Positions 17,127 to 25,591 of a stretch of 64,000 nt of DNA are shown here, piece after piece. The translations under genes and the position numbers were made by a program. The DNA comes from Rhodospirillales bacterium (GTDB lineage Bacteria; Pseudomonadota; Alphaproteobacteria; TMED109), in assembly GCA_028824295.1 (NCBI GenBank), contig JAPPED010000022.1, forward strand, positions 47,405-111,404, written 5' to 3'. Under the pieces are notes generated by a model. The model saw only the letters and a list, made by a program, of their open reading frames with translations. It searched no databases and was not told the origin of the DNA. Numbering within the stretch: position 1 is the stretch's first letter; each line of letters begins with the position of its first letter.

Positions 17127-18479
17127 ATGCGCTGGCTTCCGAACACCGACGCGGATCGCCGCGCCATGCTGGACCGAATCGGGGTGCCGGCGATCAACAA
17201 CCTGTTCTCGGACGTGCCGTCCGAAGTGCTCGACCCAGTGCTGGACCTACCTCCGGCGGCCAGCGAGATCGAGATCGGGCGGGTTTTCGAAGAACTGAGC
17301 GACCGGAATCGCGCTGCTGGGGACGGGCCGTTCTTCCTCGGCGCCGGCGCGTACCGCCACTACATCCCGGCCAGCGTCGACGCGCTGATCCAGCGCGGGG
17401 AATTCCTGACCTCATACACGCCCTACCAGCCGGAGATCAGCCAGGGCACCCTTCAGACCCTGTTCGAGTTCCAGACGCAAGTGGCCTTGCTGACCGGGTG
17501 CGAGGTCGCCAATGCCTCGATGTACGACGGCTCGACGGCGTGCGTGGAAGCCACCCTGATGGCCGCTCGCATCACCCGACGCAACCGGATTGCGGTGGTC
17601 GACCGCCTACACCCACACTGGCATGAGACCCTGGCGACGTACTTCCACTTCGCAGGCCTGGAGCTGGTCCCGCTGTCGGGCGCCGAGCCAGGGCAATGGC
17701 TGCCGGCAAGTCCCGACGCACTTCCCGACGACTGCGCGGCCGTGGTGGTGCAGTACCCGGACGTCTTCGGCGCCGTGGGCGATCTGCGGCCCTGGGCAGA
17801 GGCGGCGCATGCCGCCGGTGCCCTGCTGATCGTGGCAGTCCCCGAAACGGTCGCGCTGGGTGCGCTCCGTTCGCCCGGCGAAGACGGAGCGGACATCGTG
17901 GTTGCCGAAGGACAGTCGCTAGGCGTGGGCCTGGCGTTCGGCGGACCGTACGTCGGCTTGTTCGCAACCCGGGACAAGTACGTACGGAACATGCCGGGGC
18001 GGCTCGCCGGTGAAACGGTGGACACCGAGGGCGAACGCTCATTCGTATTGACTCTCGCCGCGCGCGAGCAGCACATCCGACGCGGCCGTGCTACAAGCAA
18101 CATCTGTACCAACAGCGGGCTGTGTGCGCTCGCCTTTTCCGTCCATCTCTCGCTCCTCGGCGAAACCGGTCTGGCTCGCCTCGCCCGCCTGAACCACGAG
18201 GCTGCCGTCCGGACGGCAGAGCGCATTGACGCGATCGATGGCGTCAGCATTGCCAACCACACGTTCTTCAATGAATTCCTGGCTGCTCTCGATCGTCCTG
18301 CCAAGGACGTGGCCACGGCCATGCAGCGGGAGCACGGCGTGCTGGCCGGCGTACCCGTCTCTCGCCTTTACCCGGACCGCGACGACCTCGCGAACCATCT
18401 CCTGATTGCAGCCACAGAACTCACGACTGACGACGACATCGAGCGCCTGGGCACCGCCTTCGAGGAGACACTGCGATGA
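17127..18479 (+). CDS. gcvPA: Glycine dehydrogenase (decarboxylating) subunit 1
   Basis: A 450-residue alpha subunit of the split P protein, the PLP enzyme that decarboxylates glycine and loads the aminomethyl group on H. The N-terminus MRWLPNTDADRRAML and the blocks LGAGAYRHYIP, TPYQPEISQGTLQTLFEFQ and TSNICTNSGLCAL are family hallmarks. The PLP lysine is on the second subunit. It sits between gcvH and gcvPB and overlaps the latter by four bases. The split P form, unlike the single 950-residue GcvP of enterics, is seen in many bacteria and archaea. Confidence 0.96.
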   Translation: MRWLPNTDADRRAMLDRIGVPAINNLFSDVPSEVLDPVLDLPPAASEIEIGRVFEELSDRNRAAGDGPFFLGAGAYRHYIPASVDALIQRGEFLTSYTPYQPEISQGTLQTLFEFQTQVALLTGCEVANASMYDGSTACVEATLMAARITRRNRIAVVDRLHPHWHETLATYFHFAGLELVPLSGAEPGQWLPASPDALPDDCAAVVVQYPDVFGAVGDLRPWAEAAHAAGALLIVAVPETVALGALRSPGEDGADIVVAEGQSLGVGLAFGGPYVGLFATRDKYVRNMPGRLAGETVDTEGERSFVLTLAAREQHIRRGRATSNICTNSGLCALAFSVHLSLLGETGLARLARLNHEAAVRTAERIDAIDGVSIANHTFFNEFLAALDRPAKDVATAMQREHGVLAGVPVSRLYPDRDDLANHLLIAATELTTDDDIERLGTAFEETLR

Positions 18480-19972
18480 GCGGCACCCAGTCCGGCGCCC
18501 CGGACCGCGCCGAACCTCTCCTGTTTGACCTCGGGTCGCCGGGCCGGAGCGGCATCGATCTGCCGGCGCCCGCAGGCGGCGCGACACGGCTCGGCTCCGC
18601 CGAACGGACGACAGGAATCGGGCTGCCCGATCTCGACGAAGCGACCGTGGTGCGCCACTACACTCGCCTTAGCCGCCTCAACCACGGAATCGATACCGCC
18701 TTCTATCCGCTGGGATCGTGCACGATGAAGCACAATCCCCGGCTCCACGAAAAGCTCGCCCGGCTGCCTGGCTTCGCCGACGTGCACCCGCTGCAGCCGG
18801 TCTCCACCGTGCAGGGAGCCCTCACGGTGATCGACGAACTGGCACGCTGGCTGCGGATCCTCACCGGGTTGCCGGCGGTGGCGATGTGGCCTGCTGCCGG
18901 GGCCCACGGAGAGCTGTGCGGCCTGATGGCCATCAGGGCAGCGCATGAAGCCAAGGGCGAGGCACGCCACCGCATACTGGTGCCGGATTCCGCCCACGGA
19001 ACGAACCCGGCGACCGCTGCGTTTTGCGGGTTTGAGGTGGAGAAGGTCCAGGAAGGTCCCGACGGGCGCGTCGATACCGCAAGCCTCGAAGCGGCCCTTG
19101 GCCCCGACGTCGCCGCCATCATGCTGACCAATCCGAACACCTGCGGCGTGTTCGAATCCGACATTCAGGCAATGGCGGACGCGACCCATGCCGCGGGGGC
19201 CTACTTCTACTGCGATGGCGCCAATTTCAATGCCCTGGTGGGAAAGGTGAAGCCGGGCGATCTGGGCGTGGACGCCATGCACATCAACCTGCACAAGACC
19301 TTTTCCACACCGCACGGCGGCGGCGGCCCGGGCGCCGGTCCCACAGTGCTGTCTGCGGCCCTCGCGCCGTTTGCGCCGCTGCCATGGGTCCTGCACGAGG
19401 ACGGTGGACAGCTTCGCCTGCTGGAGCAGGCGACCGGCCCGGCCGGTGCCAGCTTCGGGCGGCTGCGGGCTTTCCACGGCCAGATGGGGACCTTCGTGCG
19501 GGCTCTGGCGTACTGTCTGAGCTACGGCCGGGAGGGGATCCGGCAGGTTGCCGAGGACGCCGTGCTCAATGCCAACTACCTGCGCTCGGCGCTGGCCGAC
19601 ACCCTGTCTCCGGCCTACCCGGGACCGTGCATGCACGAGTGCCTGTTCGACGACTCGTTTCTTGACGGTACCGGCGTAACCACGCTCGACTTTGCCAAGG
19701 CCCTGATTGAGCGTGGATTTCATCCTCCGACGGTCTATTTTCCGTTGGTGGTTTCAGGGGCGCTGCTGGTGGAGCCCACTGAAACGGAAAGCCGGACCAC
19801 GCTGGATTCTTTCATCGAGGCTGCCCGCGACCTGGCGGCCCGTGCCCACGGCTCCGAGGCGGGCAACTTTGCCGATGCGCCCGGGAATGCTCCCCGCCGG
19901 CGCGCCGATGAGACGCGAGCCGCACGAAGTCCCGTGCTCAGATGGAAACCTCTGGCGGCGGAACGCGGATGA
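18476..19972 (+). CDS. gcvPB: Glycine dehydrogenase (decarboxylating) subunit 2
   Basis: A 498-residue beta subunit of the split P protein. The PLP Schiff-base lysine is K274 in NLHKTFSTPHGGGGPG. FYPLGSCTMKHNPR (residues 77-90) and the DSAHGTNPA block are also diagnostic. It overlaps gcvPA by four bases (ATGA), which supports coupled 1:1 translation. It ends the riboswitch-controlled gcv operon. The last 30 residues are Arg/Ala-rich and probably variable. Confidence 0.96.
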   Translation: MSGTQSGAPDRAEPLLFDLGSPGRSGIDLPAPAGGATRLGSAERTTGIGLPDLDEATVVRHYTRLSRLNHGIDTAFYPLGSCTMKHNPRLHEKLARLPGFADVHPLQPVSTVQGALTVIDELARWLRILTGLPAVAMWPAAGAHGELCGLMAIRAAHEAKGEARHRILVPDSAHGTNPATAAFCGFEVEKVQEGPDGRVDTASLEAALGPDVAAIMLTNPNTCGVFESDIQAMADATHAAGAYFYCDGANFNALVGKVKPGDLGVDAMHINLHKTFSTPHGGGGPGAGPTVLSAALAPFAPLPWVLHEDGGQLRLLEQATGPAGASFGRLRAFHGQMGTFVRALAYCLSYGREGIRQVAEDAVLNANYLRSALADTLSPAYPGPCMHECLFDDSFLDGTGVTTLDFAKALIERGFHPPTVYFPLVVSGALLVEPTETESRTTLDSFIEAARDLAARAHGSEAGNFADAPGNAPRRRADETRAARSPVLRWKPLAAERG

Positions 19973-20060
19973 GTACGCTCACCTGACGCCTTGACATTGG
20001 CATGCCCTATGTCTCAAGTGGCCTGCCTCTAGGCGCTGCACTGCCAACCCTGTCGCTACC

Positions 20061-22187
20061 TTGATCGCCGCCTCCCATTGCACTCGCCGCGTCTGCGGCA
20101 CGATTTGCCTGGTCCTGGCTTTCGGCCTGCCCGCGCCTGCTGCGGCCGGCGCAACGGCCGATGCTGCCTCCGAATGGAGTGAGGGCGAATCCTGGCGGAC
20201 ACGAATCGTTTCGGCCGTGACGGCGACCGGATCCCGCCCGACGCTCCCGCTCGGCCTGCAGGTGGAGCTTGACGACGGCTGGCATATCTACTGGCGAAGC
20301 CCGGGCGAAGCCGGACTGCCACCCACCCTCAGCGTCGGCCCTGATTCGGAGAATGTCGCGTCCGTCGAATTTGTGTGGCCCGCCCCGGAGCAGTCGGTCG
20401 AGCAGGGGCAACTGGTCACGCGCACCTACGCGGGAAACGTGCTCATCCCGATCCGCCTCCATGTCGAGGAGCCCGGGCGGCCGACCACGCTCAATGCCGG
20501 AATCGACTACCAGGTCTGCGCTCAGATCTGCATCCCCGTTCGGGCTGACGCGTTGCTGCACCTGCCGGCCGGAGCCGATCCCCCCAGTTCCCATGCCCGG
20601 ACCATCGCCGAGGCGGAAGCGCGCGTCCCGGGCCCACCGCAGGCGGCCGGATTCGAGCGACTGACCGCCACCTTCAACGGGGTCCGCACGGTCCACGTCA
20701 CGGCGGACAGCATGTTCGAACTGGATACGTCTCCGGAGCAGGTTGTCGCCTTCCTCGAGGGTCCAGAGGGAATCTTTTTCCGCAGTGACCGCGCGACCGT
20801 CTCGGCCGATAGGAAGACAGTCACGGTCGATGTCGATGTCCTGCCCCCGTTCGATCCCAAGCGACTCGAAGGATCCGACCTCGGTGTCACCCTGGTCACG
20901 GGTACGGCCAATGCACACCGCGAACTCGTCCTCGCCGGGGTGTCGGCCGCGACCGACGGAGACCTGACGCTCGGCGTCGCGTTCCTGCTGGCCCTGCTCG
21001 GAGGCCTGATCCTGAACCTGATGCCGTGCGTGCTGCCGGTACTCGGAATCAAGATTGCCCGGTTGATCGATGCGGCTGGGCGAGACCGGGCGGTCGTCTC
21101 CGCAAGCTTTCTCGCGACGGCAGCCGGCATCGTGGCGTCGTTCGGCCTGCTTGCCCTTCTGGTCGCCGCAATTCGGGCGGGCGGCCTGACGGCCGGTTGG
21201 GGGTTCCAGTTCCAGGTACCCGGGTTCATCGCGTTCCTTGCGGTGATCGTGCTGCTGTTCGCGGCAGTTCTTGCCGGCATCTGCGAGATTCGGCTGCCCG
21301 TCCGGGTGAACCGATGGTTCCTAGCTGCCGGCGGCGACGCCAAGGGGCGCGCCGGTGCGTTCGCGGAGGGTGCGTTTGCCACGGTTCTGGCCACGCCGTG
21401 CACCGCGCCCGTGGTCGGCACCGCGGTGGGCTTTGCGCTCACGCGCAGCTTCGGCGACATCCTGGTCGTGTTCCTGGGCCTCGGACTGGGCATGGCCGTC
21501 CCATGGCTGCTGGTCGCCATCCGGCCAGGTCTCCTTGGCATATTGCCCCGACCCGGCCCTTGGATGGGACGCCTCAAGCTGGTGCTGGCGCTCATGCTCC
21601 TCGGCACTGCCGTCTGGCTGCTGTACGTGTTGCACTCGGCGGCCGGAGCCATCCCGACGGTTGTCGCCGCAGGAATGAGCGGGCTCGCAGTGCTCGCCTT
21701 TGCGGCCAGAACAGCCGAACGGATCGTCCCGGTCGTACGGGGTGTGGGCCTGGCGGCGCTGGTGTTGGCGGTTCTGTTCCCGGCTCTGGCCGGCTACACG
21801 GGGCCTGGCGACCGGATGCCGACCAGCGACCCGCTTTGGCTGCCGCTGAGCCCAGCGGCCGTGTCCGACCTGGCCGCCGACCAAGTCCTCCTGGTGGACG
21901 TGACCGCCGATTGGTGCGTGACCTGTGTCGTGAACAAGCGCCTGGTGCTCGACCGACCGCCGGTGCGCGACCTCCTGGAGGTAGGCGACATCGTCGGGCT
22001 GCGAGGTGACTGGACCCTGCCAGATCCGGACATCGCCGCCTATCTGGCAAAACACCAGCGGCTTGGAGTCCCGTTCAATGCGGTGTACGGACCGGCCCTT
22101 CCGGAGGGCGAGGTCCTACCGGAGCTGTTGACCGCGGACGCTGTCATCGAAGCCGTCCAACGCGCCAAACGGGCAAAGGTCAGGTAA
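20061..22187 (+). CDS. DsbD/ScsB-like protein-disulfide reductase
   Basis: A 708-residue inner-membrane protein that carries electrons from cytoplasmic thioredoxin to the periplasm. A signal peptide is followed by a periplasmic domain with C153 and C157 (VCAQIC). The membrane domain (about 305-575) has the paired cysteines in NLMPCVLPV (C323) and ATPCTAPVVG (C447). A C-terminal thioredoxin-like domain carries CVTC (619-622). The long N-terminal domain is closer to ScsB-type than to classical DsbD. The start is a TTG. A peroxiredoxin gene follows by about 75 bases, which suits a thiol-redox role. Confidence 0.85.
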   Translation: MIAASHCTRRVCGTICLVLAFGLPAPAAAGATADAASEWSEGESWRTRIVSAVTATGSRPTLPLGLQVELDDGWHIYWRSPGEAGLPPTLSVGPDSENVASVEFVWPAPEQSVEQGQLVTRTYAGNVLIPIRLHVEEPGRPTTLNAGIDYQVCAQICIPVRADALLHLPAGADPPSSHARTIAEAEARVPGPPQAAGFERLTATFNGVRTVHVTADSMFELDTSPEQVVAFLEGPEGIFFRSDRATVSADRKTVTVDVDVLPPFDPKRLEGSDLGVTLVTGTANAHRELVLAGVSAATDGDLTLGVAFLLALLGGLILNLMPCVLPVLGIKIARLIDAAGRDRAVVSASFLATAAGIVASFGLLALLVAAIRAGGLTAGWGFQFQVPGFIAFLAVIVLLFAAVLAGICEIRLPVRVNRWFLAAGGDAKGRAGAFAEGAFATVLATPCTAPVVGTAVGFALTRSFGDILVVFLGLGLGMAVPWLLVAIRPGLLGILPRPGPWMGRLKLVLALMLLGTAVWLLYVLHSAAGAIPTVVAAGMSGLAVLAFAARTAERIVPVVRGVGLAALVLAVLFPALAGYTGPGDRMPTSDPLWLPLSPAAVSDLAADQVLLVDVTADWCVTCVVNKRLVLDRPPVRDLLEVGDIVGLRGDWTLPDPDIAAYLAKHQRLGVPFNAVYGPALPEGEVLPELLTADAVIEAVQRAKRAKVR

Positions 22188-22263
22188 CCTGCAGTCCGCT
22201 GTTCCGGAGCGGCCGCTTGGTCCCTCTCCGGCTCGTGCCACCAATCAAACCCGGGAGGCTCCG

Positions 22264-22746
22264 ATACCGATCTCGACTGGTGATTCCATCCCCGCTGCCA
22301 CGCTCCGCCGCCTCAGCGCGGACGGCATGGAAGAAGTGTCCACGACCGCGTTCTTCGGCAACCGCAAGGTGGTCCTGTTCTCGGTACCCGGCGCATTTAC
22401 GCCCACCTGTTCCGTTCAGCATCTGCCCGGCTTCGTGCAGAACGCCGATGCAATCAAGGCGAAGGGGGTCGACGAGATCGTCTGCATTGCGGTCAACGAC
22501 GCATTCGTGATGGACGCCTGGGGGAAGAGCCAGAACACCGGCGATTCGGTGACGCTGCTGGCCGACGGGAACGGCGAATTCACGCAAGCGCTCGATCTGG
22601 GACTGGACGGAACCGGATTCGGGCTCGGCCAACGCGGCCAGCGATTCGCGATGGTCGTGGAGAACGGTACGGTCGCCCACCTTGCCGTCGAGGAACCGGG
22701 CGCGTTCGAAGTGTCAAGCGCCGAACGAATTCTCGCCGTCCTTTGA
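22264..22746 (+). CDS. Peroxiredoxin (Prx5/AhpE-like, atypical 2-Cys or 1-Cys)
   Basis: A thiol peroxidase of about 160 residues that reduces hydrogen peroxide and organic peroxides. The catalytic motif PGAFTPTCSVQHLPGF holds the peroxidatic cysteine. The only in-frame ATG (22327) would delete the conserved N-terminus (GDSIPAATL...LSADG), which is clearly encoded upstream. There is no in-frame ATG, GTG or TTG back past 22190. GGGAGG at 22253-22258 lies five bases before an in-frame ATA at 22264, where homologues normally have ATG; this start gives the standard 160-residue length. An A/G base error is the alternative. Confidence 0.88.
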   Translation: MPISTGDSIPAATLRRLSADGMEEVSTTAFFGNRKVVLFSVPGAFTPTCSVQHLPGFVQNADAIKAKGVDEIVCIAVNDAFVMDAWGKSQNTGDSVTLLADGNGEFTQALDLGLDGTGFGLGQRGQRFAMVVENGTVAHLAVEEPGAFEVSSAERILAVL

Positions 22747-22787
22747 GGCCCCTCGCCTCCCGATGACCCTCCCGGGGCAAGCCGCCG

Positions 22788-24443
22788 ATGAGTGAGTCTT
22801 CCGGCCCGCCTCCCGAGCGGGAAGCCATGGAGTTCGACGTGGTGATCGTGGGCGCCGGGCCGGCCGGCCTCGCAGCCGCGATCCGACTGCGCCAGCTGGC
22901 CGACGAGGCAGGTCGGGATATTTCCGTGTGCGTCGTGGAGAAGGCTTCCGAAGTCGGTGCCCACACGCTGTCAGGTGCAATTCTTGACCCGCGCGGCCTC
23001 GACGAACTCATGCCTGACTGGCGCTCGCTCGACACACCGGTTCAGACCCAGGTCAGCGAGGAACGGCTCCTGTTCCTGAGCGCCAAGAGCAGCTTCACTT
23101 GGCCGCACGCCCTCCTGCCGCCGGCCATGCGGAACGACGGCAACTACATCATCAGTCTCGGCAACCTATGCCGCTGGCTGGCGAGTACGGCCGAGAGCAT
23201 GGGGGCCGCGGTCTTCCCCGGCTTCGCAGCGACCGAACTGCTCACGGACGGGGACCGGATTTCGGGGGTTGCAACAGGTGACATGGGGCTTGCGGCGGAC
23301 GGTTCGCGCGGCCCGGCGTGGCAGCCCGGTGTCGAGCTCCGGGGCACCTTTACGCTCCTTGCGGAAGGTTGCCGCGGCAGTCTCGGCAAGCAGGTCATTC
23401 GGCGGTTCGGGCTTGATCGGGAATGCGAACACCAGACATACGGCCTCGGACTGAAGGAGCTCTGGCAGGTCGCGCCTGAGCGTCACCAGCCCGGACTCGT
23501 CCTCCACAGTGCGGGATGGCCGTTGCCTGGCGACACGTACGGCGGGTCGTTCCTGTATCACCTGGAGGACCGTCAGGTGGCCGTCGGGTTCGTGGTCGGG
23601 CTCGATTATTCGAATCCGCACCTCAGCCCATATGGCGAGTTCCAGCGGTTCAAGACACACCCTGCGATCCGGCCGACGTTCGAAGGCGGCCAGCGCATCG
23701 CATACGGCGCACGTGCCCTCAACGAGGGCGGGCCACAGAGCCTCCCCCGCCTCGTCTTCCCGGGCGGCGCACTGCTCGGCTGCGACGCGGGCACCCTGAA
23801 CGTTCCGCGCCTCAAGGGCACGCATACGGCCATCAAGTCCGGCATGTGCGCGGCTGAGGCGGTCGCCCGGGCCTTGGCCGATGGCACTGGGGACTGCGCG
23901 GCCTACGACACGGAATTCCGCGCTTCGTGGGCCTATCGTGAGCTCGTTCGGGGCCGGAACGTGCGCCCCGGATTTCGCTACGGTCGGTTCTGGGGGACGG
24001 TTCTCGCCGGAATCGACCAGATCCTGCTCCGTGGCCGGGCGCCATGGACGCTCCGCCACGGCAAGCCCGACCACGCCAGCCTGCAAGATGCCGCTTCGGC
24101 GCGTCCGATCACCTATCCGAAGCCGGACGGCGAGATCACGTTCGACCGTCTGACCAACGTCGCGTTCTCAGGAACGAACCACGAGGAGGGTCAACCTTGT
24201 CACCTGCAACTCGCGGATTCGGATGTTCCCCTGAGCGTGAACCTAGCCCGGTACGACGGGCCCGAGCAGCGGTACTGTCCCGCCGGCGTCTATGAATTCG
24301 TGGTCGAACAAGGCGAGCAACAACTGCGGATCAACGCGCCTAACTGCCTGCACTGCAAGGCGTGCGACATCAAGGATCCGACGCAGAACATCACGTGGGT
24401 GCCGCCGCAGGGCGGCGAGGGCCCGCGGTATCCCAACATGTGA
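22788..24443 (+). CDS. etfQO: Electron transfer flavoprotein-ubiquinone oxidoreductase
   Basis: A 551-residue membrane-associated flavo-iron-sulfur protein. It passes electrons from ETF (fatty-acid, amino-acid and dimethylglycine oxidation) to ubiquinone. The FAD motif VVIVGAGPAGLAAA begins near residue 20. The C-terminus has the [4Fe-4S] ligands in CPAGVYEF and LHCKACDIKDPTQNI, ending with the family tail GGEGPRYPNM. Length matches ETF-QO. The etfAB genes are not in the window. Confidence 0.95.
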   Translation: MSESSGPPPEREAMEFDVVIVGAGPAGLAAAIRLRQLADEAGRDISVCVVEKASEVGAHTLSGAILDPRGLDELMPDWRSLDTPVQTQVSEERLLFLSAKSSFTWPHALLPPAMRNDGNYIISLGNLCRWLASTAESMGAAVFPGFAATELLTDGDRISGVATGDMGLAADGSRGPAWQPGVELRGTFTLLAEGCRGSLGKQVIRRFGLDRECEHQTYGLGLKELWQVAPERHQPGLVLHSAGWPLPGDTYGGSFLYHLEDRQVAVGFVVGLDYSNPHLSPYGEFQRFKTHPAIRPTFEGGQRIAYGARALNEGGPQSLPRLVFPGGALLGCDAGTLNVPRLKGTHTAIKSGMCAAEAVARALADGTGDCAAYDTEFRASWAYRELVRGRNVRPGFRYGRFWGTVLAGIDQILLRGRAPWTLRHGKPDHASLQDAASARPITYPKPDGEITFDRLTNVAFSGTNHEEGQPCHLQLADSDVPLSVNLARYDGPEQRYCPAGVYEFVVEQGEQQLRINAPNCLHCKACDIKDPTQNITWVPPQGGEGPRYPNM

Positions 24444-24451
24444 GCTCAAAC

Positions 24452-25585
24452 ATGCGCACCCTTGTCCTCACTCTCCTGCTGGCCGGGCTCGCAATGTTCG
24501 GTACCGCCGACTCGGTTGCAGATGAACGTCTTGCCACCATCCGCCTGCCCGACGGATTCGTCATTGAGCCGTTTGCAGAAGTCCCCAATGCGCGGCAGAT
24601 GGCCTGGGGGGCGCAGGGCACGCTCTTCGTCGGCACCCGCCGGGACGGGCGCGTGTTTGCGGTGACCGATGACGATGGCGACGGCCGGGGGGAACGCGTT
24701 CGCGAGATCGCGTCAGGTCTGCAAATGCCGAGCGGCGTTGCGTTCCACGACGGCGCTCTCTACGTGGGTGCCGTGAGCACCATCCTGCGCTTCGATGACA
24801 TCGAGACCAGGTTGGACGATCCGCCGGACCCCATCGTCGTAACAGATCGGCTCCCGTCGGACCAACACCACGGCTGGAAGGTTCTGGGCTTCGGGCCGGA
24901 CGGTTATCTCTACGCCCCGGTCGGCGCGCCCTGCAATGTCTGCCGGGTGGACGGCTACTACGGCAGCGTGCTCCGGATGCGCCCCGACGGTTCGGAGATC
25001 GAGGTCTATGCGCGGGGCGTGCGCAACTCGGTCGGGCTCGCGTGGCATCCGGTCACCGATGAACTGTGGTTCACCGACAACGGCCGGGACCATCTAGGCG
25101 ACGATCTTCCGCCATGTGAACTCAATCGGGCTCGGGAACCCGGGCTCCATTACGGGTTCCCCTTCTGCCACGCCGGCACGCTCAGGGACCCGAACCTGGG
25201 AGGCGACGGGGAATGCGCCGATGCAGAACCCCCCGCGCAGGCCTTGGGTCCGCACGTGGCGCCGCTCGGACTCGCCATCCACTCCGGAACCAATGTGCCG
25301 GACAGCTATCGTGGCGCGGTATTCATCGCGGAACACGGATCCTGGAACCGGACCCGGAAGATCGGCTACCGGATTACCGTCGTGCGGCTCGCTGATGATC
25401 ACCGAACCGCGCTGGGCTACGAGACATTTGCCGATGGGTGGCTCAAGAACGAGCGGGCGTGGGGCAGGCCGGCCGATGTCCTCGAAGCGCCTGACGGTTC
25501 CCTCATGGTGTCAGACGACCGGGCGGGGAAGGTCTACCGAATCCGCTACGTGGGCGACATGACGACGGCGGCCGACCGAAGCTGA
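24452..25585 (+). CDS. Secreted PQQ-dependent sugar (sorbosone/aldose) dehydrogenase
   Basis: A 377-residue periplasmic beta-propeller of the glucose/sorbosone dehydrogenase family. A signal peptide of about 24 residues is followed by LPDGFVIEPFAEVPNARQM. DQHHGWKVLGFGPDGYLY carries the likely catalytic His. GVRNSVGLAWHP, LWFTDNGRD and FIAEHGSWNR are family blocks. The cofactor is expected to be PQQ, but calcium/PQQ ligands were not checked residue by residue. The ATG at 24452 is chosen because a signal peptide follows at once. It lies eight bases after ETF-QO. Confidence 0.8.
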   Translation: MRTLVLTLLLAGLAMFGTADSVADERLATIRLPDGFVIEPFAEVPNARQMAWGAQGTLFVGTRRDGRVFAVTDDDGDGRGERVREIASGLQMPSGVAFHDGALYVGAVSTILRFDDIETRLDDPPDPIVVTDRLPSDQHHGWKVLGFGPDGYLYAPVGAPCNVCRVDGYYGSVLRMRPDGSEIEVYARGVRNSVGLAWHPVTDELWFTDNGRDHLGDDLPPCELNRAREPGLHYGFPFCHAGTLRDPNLGGDGECADAEPPAQALGPHVAPLGLAIHSGTNVPDSYRGAVFIAEHGSWNRTRKIGYRITVVRLADDHRTALGYETFADGWLKNERAWGRPADVLEAPDGSLMVSDDRAGKVYRIRYVGDMTTAADRS

Positions 25586-25591
25586 CCGCCC

